Source: Polymorphospora lycopeni
GTDB taxonomy: Bacteria > Actinomycetota > Actinomycetes > Mycobacteriales > Micromonosporaceae
Length of the DNA: 64,000 nt
Direction: 5' to 3'
Assembly: GCF_042237075.1 (NCBI RefSeq)
Contig: NZ_JBCGDC010000014.1
Coordinates: 26,351-90,350 of the forward strand
Below are positions 16,390-23,981 of the stretch, in pieces. The position numbers were made by a program, and so were the translations under genes. The notes under the pieces are model-generated. The model was not told the origin of the DNA, did not search any database, and saw only the letters and a list, made by a program, of their open reading frames with translations. Numbering within the stretch: position 1 is the stretch's first letter; the number at the start of each line of letters is the position of its first letter.

Positions 16390-16702
16390 CCTCGTCGTCA
16401 TCGTCGGACTCCAGGAACTGACCCAGCAGCCCCGGCACGGCGGTGTCGGCGAACGCGAGCCCCCGGTAACGGATCCACGGCACGACCAGGGCGTAGAAGA
16501 GCGTCACGACACCGATCAACGCGGCGGCCAGCAGTAGCCACTGCCGTGCCGGCCGGACCAGCAGCCCGACGATCACCAGAGGGGCCAGGACCGGGATGGA
16601 GACGACGACCGCCTGCACCGCCCACCAACCGATCGCCCGGCGTTCGACCGGATTACGAGGCGGCCGCAGCCGCAGGGTGCGATTCACGTCCGTCACGTAC
16701 AC
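16382..16702 (-). CDS. Truncated PH-domain (YdbS-like) membrane protein
   Basis: A 106-aa protein that begins like bacterial PH-domain (bPH_2/YdbS) proteins: RPPRNPVERRAIGWWAVQ, two hydrophobic segments (about 27-47 and 53-72), and PWIRYRGLAFADTAV where the PH domain would begin. In those proteins the sequence continues for about 80-100 residues; here it breaks off into an acidic tail (LESDDDDEVT). It is probably a remnant or a naturally shortened paralogue. The last 8 nt overlap the end of the convergent PAS-LuxR gene, so truncation may have happened when this end was rewritten. Confidence 0.6.
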   Translation of the reverse strand: MYVTDVNRTLRLRPPRNPVERRAIGWWAVQAVVVSIPVLAPLVIVGLLVRPARQWLLLAAALIGVVTLFYALVVPWIRYRGLAFADTAVPGLLGQFLESDDDDEVT

Positions 16703-16758
16703 AGTTGATCAGTCACCGCGACCGGGGCGCCAGCGCCGGTTCGGGCACGGGGCGTGCG

Positions 16759-19491
16759 CTACGCGGTGTTGCGTAGATCCCCGGCCAGGCTGAACGGCAG
16801 ATCCGAGCGGCGGTTGATCCGCAGCTTCCGGTAGACCCGGGTCAGGTGCTGCTCGACGGTGCTGACCGTGATGAAGAGCTTGCGGGCGATCTGCTGGTTG
16901 GTGTGCCCCCGGGCGGCGAGCGCCGCCACCCGCCGCTCGGCGTCGCTCAACTCCTCGATCATGGAATCGCCGGCCGGCTCGGCCCTCAGGTGGCTCACCG
17001 GCCGGGCGGGGACCAGGTCGCTGAGATCGTGTTTGGTCGCCACCTGCTGCGCCCGGCGATGGGTCGTCCTGGCCTTGGTGTGCTCGCCGAGCGCGCGCTG
17101 CGCCGCGCCGAGTTCGGTCAACGCCTCGATCAGTTCCGTCTGGTCACCGCCGGCCTGTAGCTCGTCGACGGCCTCACGCAGGATCGGGACCCGTTGCGCC
17201 GGGTCGGTCGCCGCCGCCAGGACGCGCAGGGTTATCCCCCGGGTACGACGGTTGGCCGGGCCCAGCCGGGCGAGTTGGTCGGTGACCAGGTCCTCGCCCG
17301 GCAGCCCGAGGGCGAGGCGCGCCTGCGCCAGGTCGGTGCGCCACGGCAGGATCGCCGGCAGGTCGCCGCCCCATTTGGCGACCAGTTCTCCGCACGTTCC
17401 GAAGTCCTCCATCGCGGCCTTGTAGCTGCCCCGGGCCAGGTGGAAACGACCCCGGGCGCGCAGGTACTGCAATCCGAAAGGGGTCCGGAACATGACGTCC
17501 GGCACCGGCACGGCAAACAACCGGAGGGCTTTCTCGAATTGCCCACGACGGGTCGCCGAAAGCAGGAGCACCGACAACGGAATGCCGATGAAGATGCCCA
17601 GTCCACCGGGCTGGACGCGACACATCGCGGTGCTGGCGTGCCGTTCCGCTTCCAGCATGTCGCCCTGCCGGAAACTGATTACCGCCCGTATCGAGGAGAG
17701 CAGGGCGCTCCAGGTCGGAATGTGCCGCTCGTCGGCCTGGGTCAGCAACGAGTCGCACCAGAACGCCGCCGTCTCCAGGTGTTCGGCGGCGACCAGGATC
17801 TCCAGCGCGGCGAGGACCCCGTCGTAGGTGTGGTCGTCGATCCGGTACTGCTGCAGGATCGCCTGGGCGTCGTCCACCGCGTCCTCGGTGATCCGGCCGT
17901 GCCGGAGCGCGTCGATGATCCCGGCCGTCTGGATCCGCAGCTTGCCGGTCGACGTGGCCAGCGCCACCGCCGGTGGACGGATCATCCGGTCGCACGGTAG
18001 CTGCCCGGCCAGTTCGGGATAGACGTACGCGAACCGTGACTCGACCGGGTAGAGGGTGATCGCCGCTTCGGGGTCGTCGGGGTCGACAGCGTCGACGGCG
18101 GCGGCCAGGACCGCTGCCGCCTGCGCCGGCCGGCCGAACCACATCAGGTGGTTGACCAGCATCGCCGCCGCCATGACCGGCAACTCTCCGGCCAGCCCGG
18201 CCTTGAGCAGGGACGGGGTGTAGCGCTCGGCGGTGGCCGGGTCGAGGCGCCAACTGGTCCGCAACAGGGCGGCCTGGGTCCGTACGCACTCGGTGATTCC
18301 GTCCCGGCCGCGCTCGGCGAGCCGGAGGCAGTCCAGCGCCACGGTGGTGTCGTCGGCGGCGAGGGCCTGCTCGGCGGCCTCGTGCAGCAACGGCACCGAC
18401 CACGGTGCACCGGCCCGGCGGGCGGCGAGCTTGTGCCGGGCGACCGTCAGCGCCGGCGCGCCGTTGCGGTACAGCAGCTTCGCGACCCGCTCGTGCAGGT
18501 CGGCCCGGTCGTCCGGGCTCATGGCGTCGAGTACGGCGGCGGCGGCGCGCGGATGCCGGAACCGGCCGTCGGCCAGGATCCCGACCTCGGTGATCGCGGT
18601 CAGTCCACCGGTCGGCGCGGCGCAGATGTCGCGGACCAGTTCGTCGAGCAGTCTGGGGGTCGCCGGCCCGTCGAGCACGGCCAGCCCGCGGGCGACCGGC
18701 AGCATCGACTCGTCGCCCCGGTAGAGGCAGGTCAGCACGGCCTGCGCGTACGCCTCGCCGGCCGCCGGTTCCGGCGTGCCGGGGCGGCCGACCCGGTGGT
18801 CTTCGATCAGGGCGTTGAGCAGCAGTGGGTTCCCGCCACTGACCCGGTGCCAGGCGGGCGGGCTGACCGCGCCCAGGTCCGGGTGCCGGGCCAGGGCGGT
18901 GGCCACGCCGGCCGGCGAGAGCAGGTTGAGCCGCAGTTGCCGGGAGTTCGCCTGGCTCTGCAACTCCGCGGCCAGCATGGGCCACGAGCGGCGCAGTCCC
19001 CCGGACTCGTTGATCACGATGAGCATCCGGGCCCGGTCGATGCGGCGCAGGAGGTAGAGCAGGTATTGCATGGATTCGGTGTCGGCGAGGTGGGCGTCGT
19101 CGATACCGATCAGGAGCGGCGTACGGTCGGCGAGTTCGAGCAGGACCCGGGTCAGCCCGCGCCAGGCCCGCACGTCGGGGTGTTCGGCGACCGGCCCGTC
19201 CCCCGTCCCGGGGGTCGTCGCCTGGGAGTCGAGCAGTCGGGCGATCTCGGTCGTGGCGTCCTCAGGCAGGCCGGCCCCGGCGAAGACCTGGCCCATCAGT
19301 CCCATCGGAAGGTCACGCTCGGCCCGGGAGCCCTTGCCGATCAGGAACGTGAAGCCGGCGTCCACGGCCCGCTGGGCAACCAGCCGCAGCAGCGCGGTCT
19401 TGCCGGAACCGACCGGCCCGGTGATCGTGACCGCGCCGCCGTTTCCGCTCGCGCATTCGGTCAGGGCCCCGTCCAGAAGCGCCGATTCCAT
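16759..19491 (-). CDS. LAL-family (large ATP-binding LuxR) regulator
   Basis: A 910-aa STAND-type transcription factor. The N-terminal AAA/NACHT-like module has Walker A GPVGSGKT at residues 25-32 and Walker B LLIGIDDAHLA near 125-135. A long helical repeat region follows, and the C-terminal LuxR helix-turn-helix reads LSDAERRVAALAARGHTNQQ, then STVEQHLTRVYRKLRINRRSDL. Such proteins switch on secondary-metabolite or catabolic operons when a ligand is bound. The ATG at 19491 gives a protein starting MESALLDGAL; family members usually carry about seven residues before this (LVERD is encoded upstream in frame but without a normal start codon), so the true start is uncertain. No target operon adjoins. 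Confidence 0.9.
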   Translation of the reverse strand: MESALLDGALTECASGNGGAVTITGPVGSGKTALLRLVAQRAVDAGFTFLIGKGSRAERDLPMGLMGQVFAGAGLPEDATTEIARLLDSQATTPGTGDGPVAEHPDVRAWRGLTRVLLELADRTPLLIGIDDAHLADTESMQYLLYLLRRIDRARMLIVINESGGLRRSWPMLAAELQSQANSRQLRLNLLSPAGVATALARHPDLGAVSPPAWHRVSGGNPLLLNALIEDHRVGRPGTPEPAAGEAYAQAVLTCLYRGDESMLPVARGLAVLDGPATPRLLDELVRDICAAPTGGLTAITEVGILADGRFRHPRAAAAVLDAMSPDDRADLHERVAKLLYRNGAPALTVARHKLAARRAGAPWSVPLLHEAAEQALAADDTTVALDCLRLAERGRDGITECVRTQAALLRTSWRLDPATAERYTPSLLKAGLAGELPVMAAAMLVNHLMWFGRPAQAAAVLAAAVDAVDPDDPEAAITLYPVESRFAYVYPELAGQLPCDRMIRPPAVALATSTGKLRIQTAGIIDALRHGRITEDAVDDAQAILQQYRIDDHTYDGVLAALEILVAAEHLETAAFWCDSLLTQADERHIPTWSALLSSIRAVISFRQGDMLEAERHASTAMCRVQPGGLGIFIGIPLSVLLLSATRRGQFEKALRLFAVPVPDVMFRTPFGLQYLRARGRFHLARGSYKAAMEDFGTCGELVAKWGGDLPAILPWRTDLAQARLALGLPGEDLVTDQLARLGPANRRTRGITLRVLAAATDPAQRVPILREAVDELQAGGDQTELIEALTELGAAQRALGEHTKARTTHRRAQQVATKHDLSDLVPARPVSHLRAEPAGDSMIEELSDAERRVAALAARGHTNQQIARKLFITVSTVEQHLTRVYRKLRINRRSDLPFSLAGDLRNTA

Positions 19492-20146
19492 ATCACGCTC
19501 GACCAGCCTTCGCCCCCCAATAGCGCAATGACAGACCCGAGGTCGTCGGCACCGGCATCCGTGCCACCCGCCGTCACCATCGGTGCCGCGGTGGCCGCAT
19601 ACCGCCGACCGGACGCCGGCGAAGCCGGAAATGAAGACCTTTCACTACGTCAAAGCGTGAACGAGCCGCTACACCAGGCTTTCGGCGTCCAAGTGGGCGT
19701 CCGAAAGACGACCACCGGCTTATAAAACGCCATGCGGTCAAGGCCAGCAAGCCGACTTAGATCACGCGGCGGTAACAGCGGCGACCGGCAACAACACTGG
19801 AAACGAGCAAGCGACCAGACATTCAACTTGTCGTTAATTTTGTGACAATCGAAGCAATGTCAGCCGATGCGGCTTTCGCCCGCTGATGTGATCACTTCTC
19901 GGATTATCACCGCGGGGAAACCACGCCGCCGACACGCTCCGCACCCGCAGCCCCGCACATGGTTGCCGAAAAGGCAATGGTCACCGGCCGGCCCGCCGCG
20001 ACCGGCGCCCCCGACCGACGCGTTCACGCCGCCCGCTCATGATCTTTATCACCGCCTGCACCAGCAGACGGAAACGAGGCTAGAGCCGGCGGCGACCCGC
20101 CCGAACCCCTATCGGTCCCCTACCCACTCTGCGCGCCGGACCGGTG
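19492..20146. other. 655-bp non-coding stretch, partly AT-rich
   Basis: No gene can be supported here. An imperfect stem (CTTTCGG at 19679-19685 with CCGAAAG at 19701-19707, extended inward by G-T-tolerant pairing) lies about 190 bp upstream of the LAL gene. The part from about 19720 to 19910 is clearly richer in A and T than the rest of the window (for example TATAAAA at 19721 and GTTAATTTTG near 19833), and is the likely promoter and regulatory region of the LAL gene; TTGTCA-N16-TTGAAT can be read on the minus strand there. Confidence 0.5.
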
Positions 20147-21043
20147 TCAGACGGCAAGATCCTCGCTGTTGAGCTTGGCCATCCAACCCTCGTTCTGGAT
20201 GGAGATCACCCGCTCGCAACCGGCCACGAGCGCGTCGTCGGCGTCGTCGCCTCCCGGCCCGTCGGCGTACCGCGCGAGCAGATCCTCCAGGCCGTCCGCC
20301 GTACGGGTGAACTCGATCTGCTGGTATTCGTAGCGTTCCGCGGCGGCGTGCGCGACGACGGCGGTGCTGACCGTGGTGACCAGGCCGACCCAGGCGGTCA
20401 GCCCGGCGCCCGGCACGAATCCGGCGACGGCGGCGAGAACGGCCCCGAGCATGGCGAGACCGAACTCGATCCGCCGCACCAGGCTGACCCGGCGCCGCAG
20501 CTCGGCCGCCCGGCGCCGGTAGTAACCGTCGATCTGGGCCCGGGCCCGGCCCTGGACGTACGAGTCGACGTCGTGCACGTCGGGCAGGGAACGTGGCACC
20601 GGGTCGATCCCCGCCACGTACTGCTCCAGGTCCTCGGTGCCGGTCAGCAGGGCGTCCAGGCGGTCGACGAGGACGGTGGCGCGGTCGTCTCCCCGGTAGG
20701 GCGCGACCCCGGCGAGATAGGTGTAGATCTCGGTCTTGAGCGCCTCGGAGACCGAGCGCGCCCGGGTCCAGTCCCGGACCACTGTGGATCCGGCGCCCCT
20801 GCCGAGCACCGGCACCAGCCCCAGCGACACCGCGGCGAGGCCGGCGAAGACCTTGGCACCGGTCGGCACCGAGCTGATCAACTGGACGGAGACGGCACTG
20901 AACAGGGCGCCGCCGACGGTCAGGAGCATGGCCCCGAGCCGGGCCCGTTGGATCTGCGTCTTGAGCTGGTTGGCGCCCTGGGACCAGACGCTCTGCCGCC
21001 GCCAGCGAACGGCGAGCACCTCGGCCGACGTCGTTGCCGTCAT
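20147..21043 (-). CDS. DUF4231/SLATT-type two-TM protein
   Basis: A 298-aa protein with the SLATT/DUF4231 layout: a conserved N-terminal RWRRQSVWSQGANQLKTQIQ, a close pair of membrane helices (about residues 35-80), a cytoplasmic helical part containing YRGDDRATVLVDRLDALL, a second pair of membrane helices (about 195-240), then a helical tail. SLATT proteins are proposed pore-forming effectors in nucleotide-activated conflict systems, and DUF4231 members are common in actinobacteria. It is divergent from the AAC(3)-like gene of the Fxs locus, with a 12-bp palindrome directly before its ATG. Membership of the Fxs system is inferred from position only. Confidence 0.75.
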   Translation of the reverse strand: MTATTSAEVLAVRWRRQSVWSQGANQLKTQIQRARLGAMLLTVGGALFSAVSVQLISSVPTGAKVFAGLAAVSLGLVPVLGRGAGSTVVRDWTRARSVSEALKTEIYTYLAGVAPYRGDDRATVLVDRLDALLTGTEDLEQYVAGIDPVPRSLPDVHDVDSYVQGRARAQIDGYYRRRAAELRRRVSLVRRIEFGLAMLGAVLAAVAGFVPGAGLTAWVGLVTTVSTAVVAHAAAERYEYQQIEFTRTADGLEDLLARYADGPGGDDADDALVAGCERVISIQNEGWMAKLNSEDLAV

Positions 21044-21045
21044 AA

Positions 21046-21057
21046 CGAGAATTCTCG
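21046..21057. promoter_or_regulatory. CGAGAATTCTCG palindrome before the DUF4231 gene
   Basis: A perfect 12-bp palindrome 3-14 bp upstream of the DUF4231 ATG, in the place of a ribosome-binding site. It may be an operator; bound protein would block initiation in either direction. Confidence 0.45.
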
Positions 21058-21205
21058 ATACTCACCACCAACATCGGAAGTGGCCGATCGGCCCGCAGGT
21101 CCGTCGCGAGCCGGTCGACCGTCGGCACCGTGGCCCGGCCGCGGTGGTCAACCGGCACCACGACCCGGCAGTACGGTCTGGACGAAATCTGGGGGATGGA
21201 ACCTC

Positions 21206-22045
21206 ATGTCGGACGTACGCGAGCCCCGACAGGTGCGAGAATCACGCCTCGTGACGGCACCCGCGTCCGGCCCGCAAACCAGGGTTTCCCTCGCGACCGA
21301 TCTCGCCCGGCTGGGCGTGACGCGCGGCGAAACGGTCCTGGTACACACGTCGTTGAGTGCGCTGGGCTGGGTCTGCGGGGGCGCCACCACCGTCGTGCAC
21401 GCCCTGCTCGACGTGCTCGGACCAACCGGCAACCTCGTGGTCACCGCCCAGTCGCCGGACAACCGCGACCCGTCGACCTGGACCGACAATCCGGTTCCGG
21501 AGTCGTGGTGGCAGACCATCCGGGACCACCTGCCCGGGTTCGACGCCGCGCTCACGCCCAGCACCGCCGTCGGCGTGGTCCCCGAGCGGGTACGGACCTG
21601 GCCGGGTGCCGTACGCAGCAACCACCCACAGACCTCCTTCGCCGCCATCGGCCCGCGCGCCGCCGAACTGATGGAGCACCACCTGCTCGAATCGCCGCTG
21701 GGCGACGAGTCGCCACTGGCCCGGCTGGAGAAGGCCGACGCCAACATCCTGCTGCTCGGCGTCGGCTTCAACCGCTGCACCGCCTTCCACCGCGCCGAAT
21801 CCCGGCTGCCGTCGCCGCCGCGCGGCATCGCCGGGTGGGGGGGGGCCGACGGTGCCGGCCGACGTTGGATCGAGTATCCGACCGTCGCGCTCGACGACGG
21901 CGACTTCGGCCGGCTCGGTGCGGCCTTCGAGGGCACGTCCGGGCAGGTCACCGTCGGCCGGGTCGGCGCGGCGGAATGCCGGTTCCTGCCGATGCGGCCG
22001 GCGGTCGAGTTCGCGACATCATGGCTCACGTTCAACCGGAACTGA
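21206..22045 (+). CDS. AAC(3)-like acetyltransferase of the Fxs locus
   Basis: Antibiotic_NAT-fold N-acetyltransferase of 279 aa. LVHTSLSALGWVCGGATTVVHALLD, RTWPGAVRSNHPQTSFAAIG and ILLLGVGFNRCTAFHRAESR are the three conserved blocks of AAC(3) enzymes, including the His in SNHPQTSFAA. The ATG at 21206 follows GGGGGATGGA; GTG 21251 is an alternative. It lies 61 nt before the RiPP precursor fxsA on the same strand, so it is more likely a tailoring or self-protection enzyme of the Fxs pathway than an aminoglycoside resistance gene. That inference rests on context; acetyl acceptor unknown. Confidence 0.85.
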   Translation: MSDVREPRQVRESRLVTAPASGPQTRVSLATDLARLGVTRGETVLVHTSLSALGWVCGGATTVVHALLDVLGPTGNLVVTAQSPDNRDPSTWTDNPVPESWWQTIRDHLPGFDAALTPSTAVGVVPERVRTWPGAVRSNHPQTSFAAIGPRAAELMEHHLLESPLGDESPLARLEKADANILLLGVGFNRCTAFHRAESRLPSPPRGIAGWGGADGAGRRWIEYPTVALDDGDFGRLGAAFEGTSGQVTVGRVGAAECRFLPMRPAVEFATSWLTFNRN

Positions 22046-22106
22046 CACCGACGCGGTCGGCCCGCGAAGCCGACAACGCCGCACCTTTTTGCCCAGAGGG
22101 GTTGTT

Positions 22107-22283
22107 GTGGAAGACCACAGGCAGGACATCGACACCGACGTCATCCAGCTTGCCGATTTGCCGCTGCACCTGTTGCTGACCATGGAGGACACCGTTCTCG
22201 GACACTCGCTGCGCCGCGTTGCCGAGGAGGCGATGGCCGGTGCCGGGTCCGACGCGGTCTCTGCCTTCAACTCCAGCATCTGA
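22107..22283 (+). CDS. fxsA: FxSxx-COOH RiPP precursor peptide
   Basis: A 58-residue precursor that ends in Phe54-Asn-Ser-Ser-Ile58, the defining FxSxx-COOH terminus of the Fxs family. The leader is acidic and helical (IQLADLPLHLLLTMEDTVLG) followed by HSLRRVAEEAM, and the segment before the core is Gly/Ala/Ser-rich. In the family the radical SAM enzyme FxsB joins the Phe ring to the beta carbon of the Ser two residues on, making a three-residue cyclophane; here that would be F54 to S56. The GTG start has AGAGGGG 5-6 nt upstream. The HExxH hydroxylase gene begins inside its last codons. It is too short and too divergent for routine calling. Confidence 0.9.
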   Translation: MEDHRQDIDTDVIQLADLPLHLLLTMEDTVLGHSLRRVAEEAMAGAGSDAVSAFNSSI

Positions 22284-23928
22284 TCCGGCCGTCCGTGCCC
22301 TGCGCCTGACGGCGGCCCAGTTCGGTACCCTGGCCGCCGGCTACGGCGACCCGACCGCCGTCGCGGTCCTGCGCGACGGGCAGCTCGCCAAACGCCGCCT
22401 GCTGCTGCGGGCGCTCGCCGACACGGCCGGGGCGGCGGGAAGCGCCGCGCTCGACCTGCTGTCGGCCGCCGACCGGCGGGCTCCGGAGGCGGTCCGGACG
22501 GTGCTCGCGCAGCCGCACCTCGACGCGGCGGCGGCCGCCCGGCTCCGCCGTGGCAGCCCCGACGACCTGCTGTGCCGGTACGCCGCCGCCGGCGCCGCCC
22601 GGGCCGGGCTGCGGTTCACCATCCGGGTCCCCACCGACGCCGGACACCTGCACCTGCCGACGCTCGGCACGGCCGTCGGGGTCGGCCCCGGGCCGGCCAC
22701 CGTACGCGGGACGGATGCCGGGGTCACCGTCACCGGCAGCACCGGCACGGTGTCCGTACCGGCGCCGTTCGACACCGGTACGCCGGACTGGTGGCCACTG
22801 CGCCGGCTGGCCGTCGAGGCGTCCGGGCAGCGGCTCACCATCGCCGTCGACGACGTGGACCCGGAGCGGGACTGCTACCAGTGGCCGCCCGCCGGCCGGC
22901 TCGACGACGGCGGTCTGGCCGACCTCGCCGCGCTGCTCGGCGACGCCTGGCGGCTGATCGTGGCGGATCATCCCCGCCATGCCGAGGCCATGAGATGTCT
23001 ACTGTGGTCGGTGGTGCCGCTGTCGCCGGCCGCCGGCAACGTCAGCGCGGCGTCCCGCCGGGCGGGTGGCTCGATCGCCCTCGCGACACCTCCCGACGCG
23101 GCCGGCCTCGCCCTGCTGATGTTGCACGAGTTCCAGCACATGAAGCTGAACGCGCTGCTCGACCTCGTCGACCTGCATTCCGCCGGCGGCCCGGCGAGAC
23201 ACCGCGCCCCCTGGCGGATCGACCCGCGGCCGGTCGGAGCCCTGCTCCAGGGAACGTACGCCCATCTCGCCGTGGCGGACTTCTGGCGACGGCACCGGCA
23301 CCGGGCCGCCGGACCCGCCGCGCACCTGGAGTACGCGTACTGGCTCGCGCAGAGCCGCCAGTCGGCCGCCACGCTGGCCGCCTCCGGCGAACTGACCGGC
23401 CCCGGCGCCACCTTCGTCGCCGGGCTCGCCGAAACGCTCGACGGCTGGCACGCCACCGAGAAGGTGCCGTCCGGGGTGGGGCAGGCGGTGGCCGACCTGT
23501 CGGTCGCCGCCGCCGTCTCGTGGCACCTGCGCAACCTGCGCCCGACGGGCACGGCGGTGGACGCGCTCGTCGCGCAGTGGGTGGCCGGAGACCGCCACCC
23601 GGACCTGCCGGCCGCGCACTGGGGGCCGGTGCCGCCCGCCGGCCCGGCACCGGTTTCCGGGATCGAGTCGACGATCCGCGACCACGTGCTCAACGAGCAC
23701 AGTGGACCACCCGGCGCCGACGACTGGTCGCGGCGGCTGGCCACCGACCCCGACGACGTCGAGGCCTGGATCGGACTCGCGGTCGCGCTGCGCCCGGTGG
23801 ACCCGGTCGCCGTTCGCGGTCTGACCACCCGCCCGGACCTGGTCCGGGCGCTGCTCGCCCACCCGGACACCGGTCCCGCCGGACCGCCCGGGCTGGCCGC
23901 CTGGATCGGCGCCGGCCTCCCCGGCTGA
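22240..23928 (+). CDS. HExxH-type peptide beta-hydroxylase-like protein
   Basis: Protein of about 562 aa with the intact metal motif His296-Glu-Phe-Gln-His300 in LLMLHEFQHMKLNALLDL, the mark of the HExxH peptide-modification family that accompanies Fxs and similar RiPP precursors; members are thought to be 2-oxoglutarate/iron-type beta-hydroxylases. In many actinobacteria this domain is fused, inactivated, to FxsB; here it is a separate, apparently active protein. The GTG at 22240 follows GAGGAGG (22224-22230), so the gene overlaps fxsA by 44 nt; ATG 22219 is an alternative. The N-terminal half (residues 10-250) is a beta-rich region without recognised domain. Confidence 0.85.
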   Translation: MPGPTRSLPSTPASDPAVRALRLTAAQFGTLAAGYGDPTAVAVLRDGQLAKRRLLLRALADTAGAAGSAALDLLSAADRRAPEAVRTVLAQPHLDAAAAARLRRGSPDDLLCRYAAAGAARAGLRFTIRVPTDAGHLHLPTLGTAVGVGPGPATVRGTDAGVTVTGSTGTVSVPAPFDTGTPDWWPLRRLAVEASGQRLTIAVDDVDPERDCYQWPPAGRLDDGGLADLAALLGDAWRLIVADHPRHAEAMRCLLWSVVPLSPAAGNVSAASRRAGGSIALATPPDAAGLALLMLHEFQHMKLNALLDLVDLHSAGGPARHRAPWRIDPRPVGALLQGTYAHLAVADFWRRHRHRAAGPAAHLEYAYWLAQSRQSAATLAASGELTGPGATFVAGLAETLDGWHATEKVPSGVGQAVADLSVAAAVSWHLRNLRPTGTAVDALVAQWVAGDRHPDLPAAHWGPVPPAGPAPVSGIESTIRDHVLNEHSGPPGADDWSRRLATDPDDVEAWIGLAVALRPVDPVAVRGLTTRPDLVRALLAHPDTGPAGPPGLAAWIGAGLPG

Positions 23929-23945
23929 GTACGCCGCGAAGCGGC

Positions 23946-23981
23946 GCCGGTCCCGTGCGCGGCCCACCCATGGGACCCGGC
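23946..23981. terminator. Hairpin between convergent fxs genes
   Basis: GCCGGTCCC (23946-23954) pairs with GGGACCCGGC (23972-23981) with one bulge. It separates the ends of the HExxH gene and fxsT and may terminate both. Confidence 0.55.

Noticed and set aside
15700..19491. Evidence for a polyketide or non-ribosomal peptide cluster around the LAL and PAS-LuxR genes
   Set aside because: No ketosynthase, acyl carrier, adenylation or condensation motifs anywhere in the window.
19867..20172. A 101-codon + strand frame in the non-coding stretch
   Set aside because: Overlaps the 3' end of the DUF4231 gene, Pro/Arg-rich and without a ribosome-binding site.
21206..22045. Calling the AAC(3)-like gene an aminoglycoside resistance gene
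   Set aside because: The fold is right, but its position 61 nt before fxsA suggests a role in the RiPP locus; resistance is not shown by sequence.
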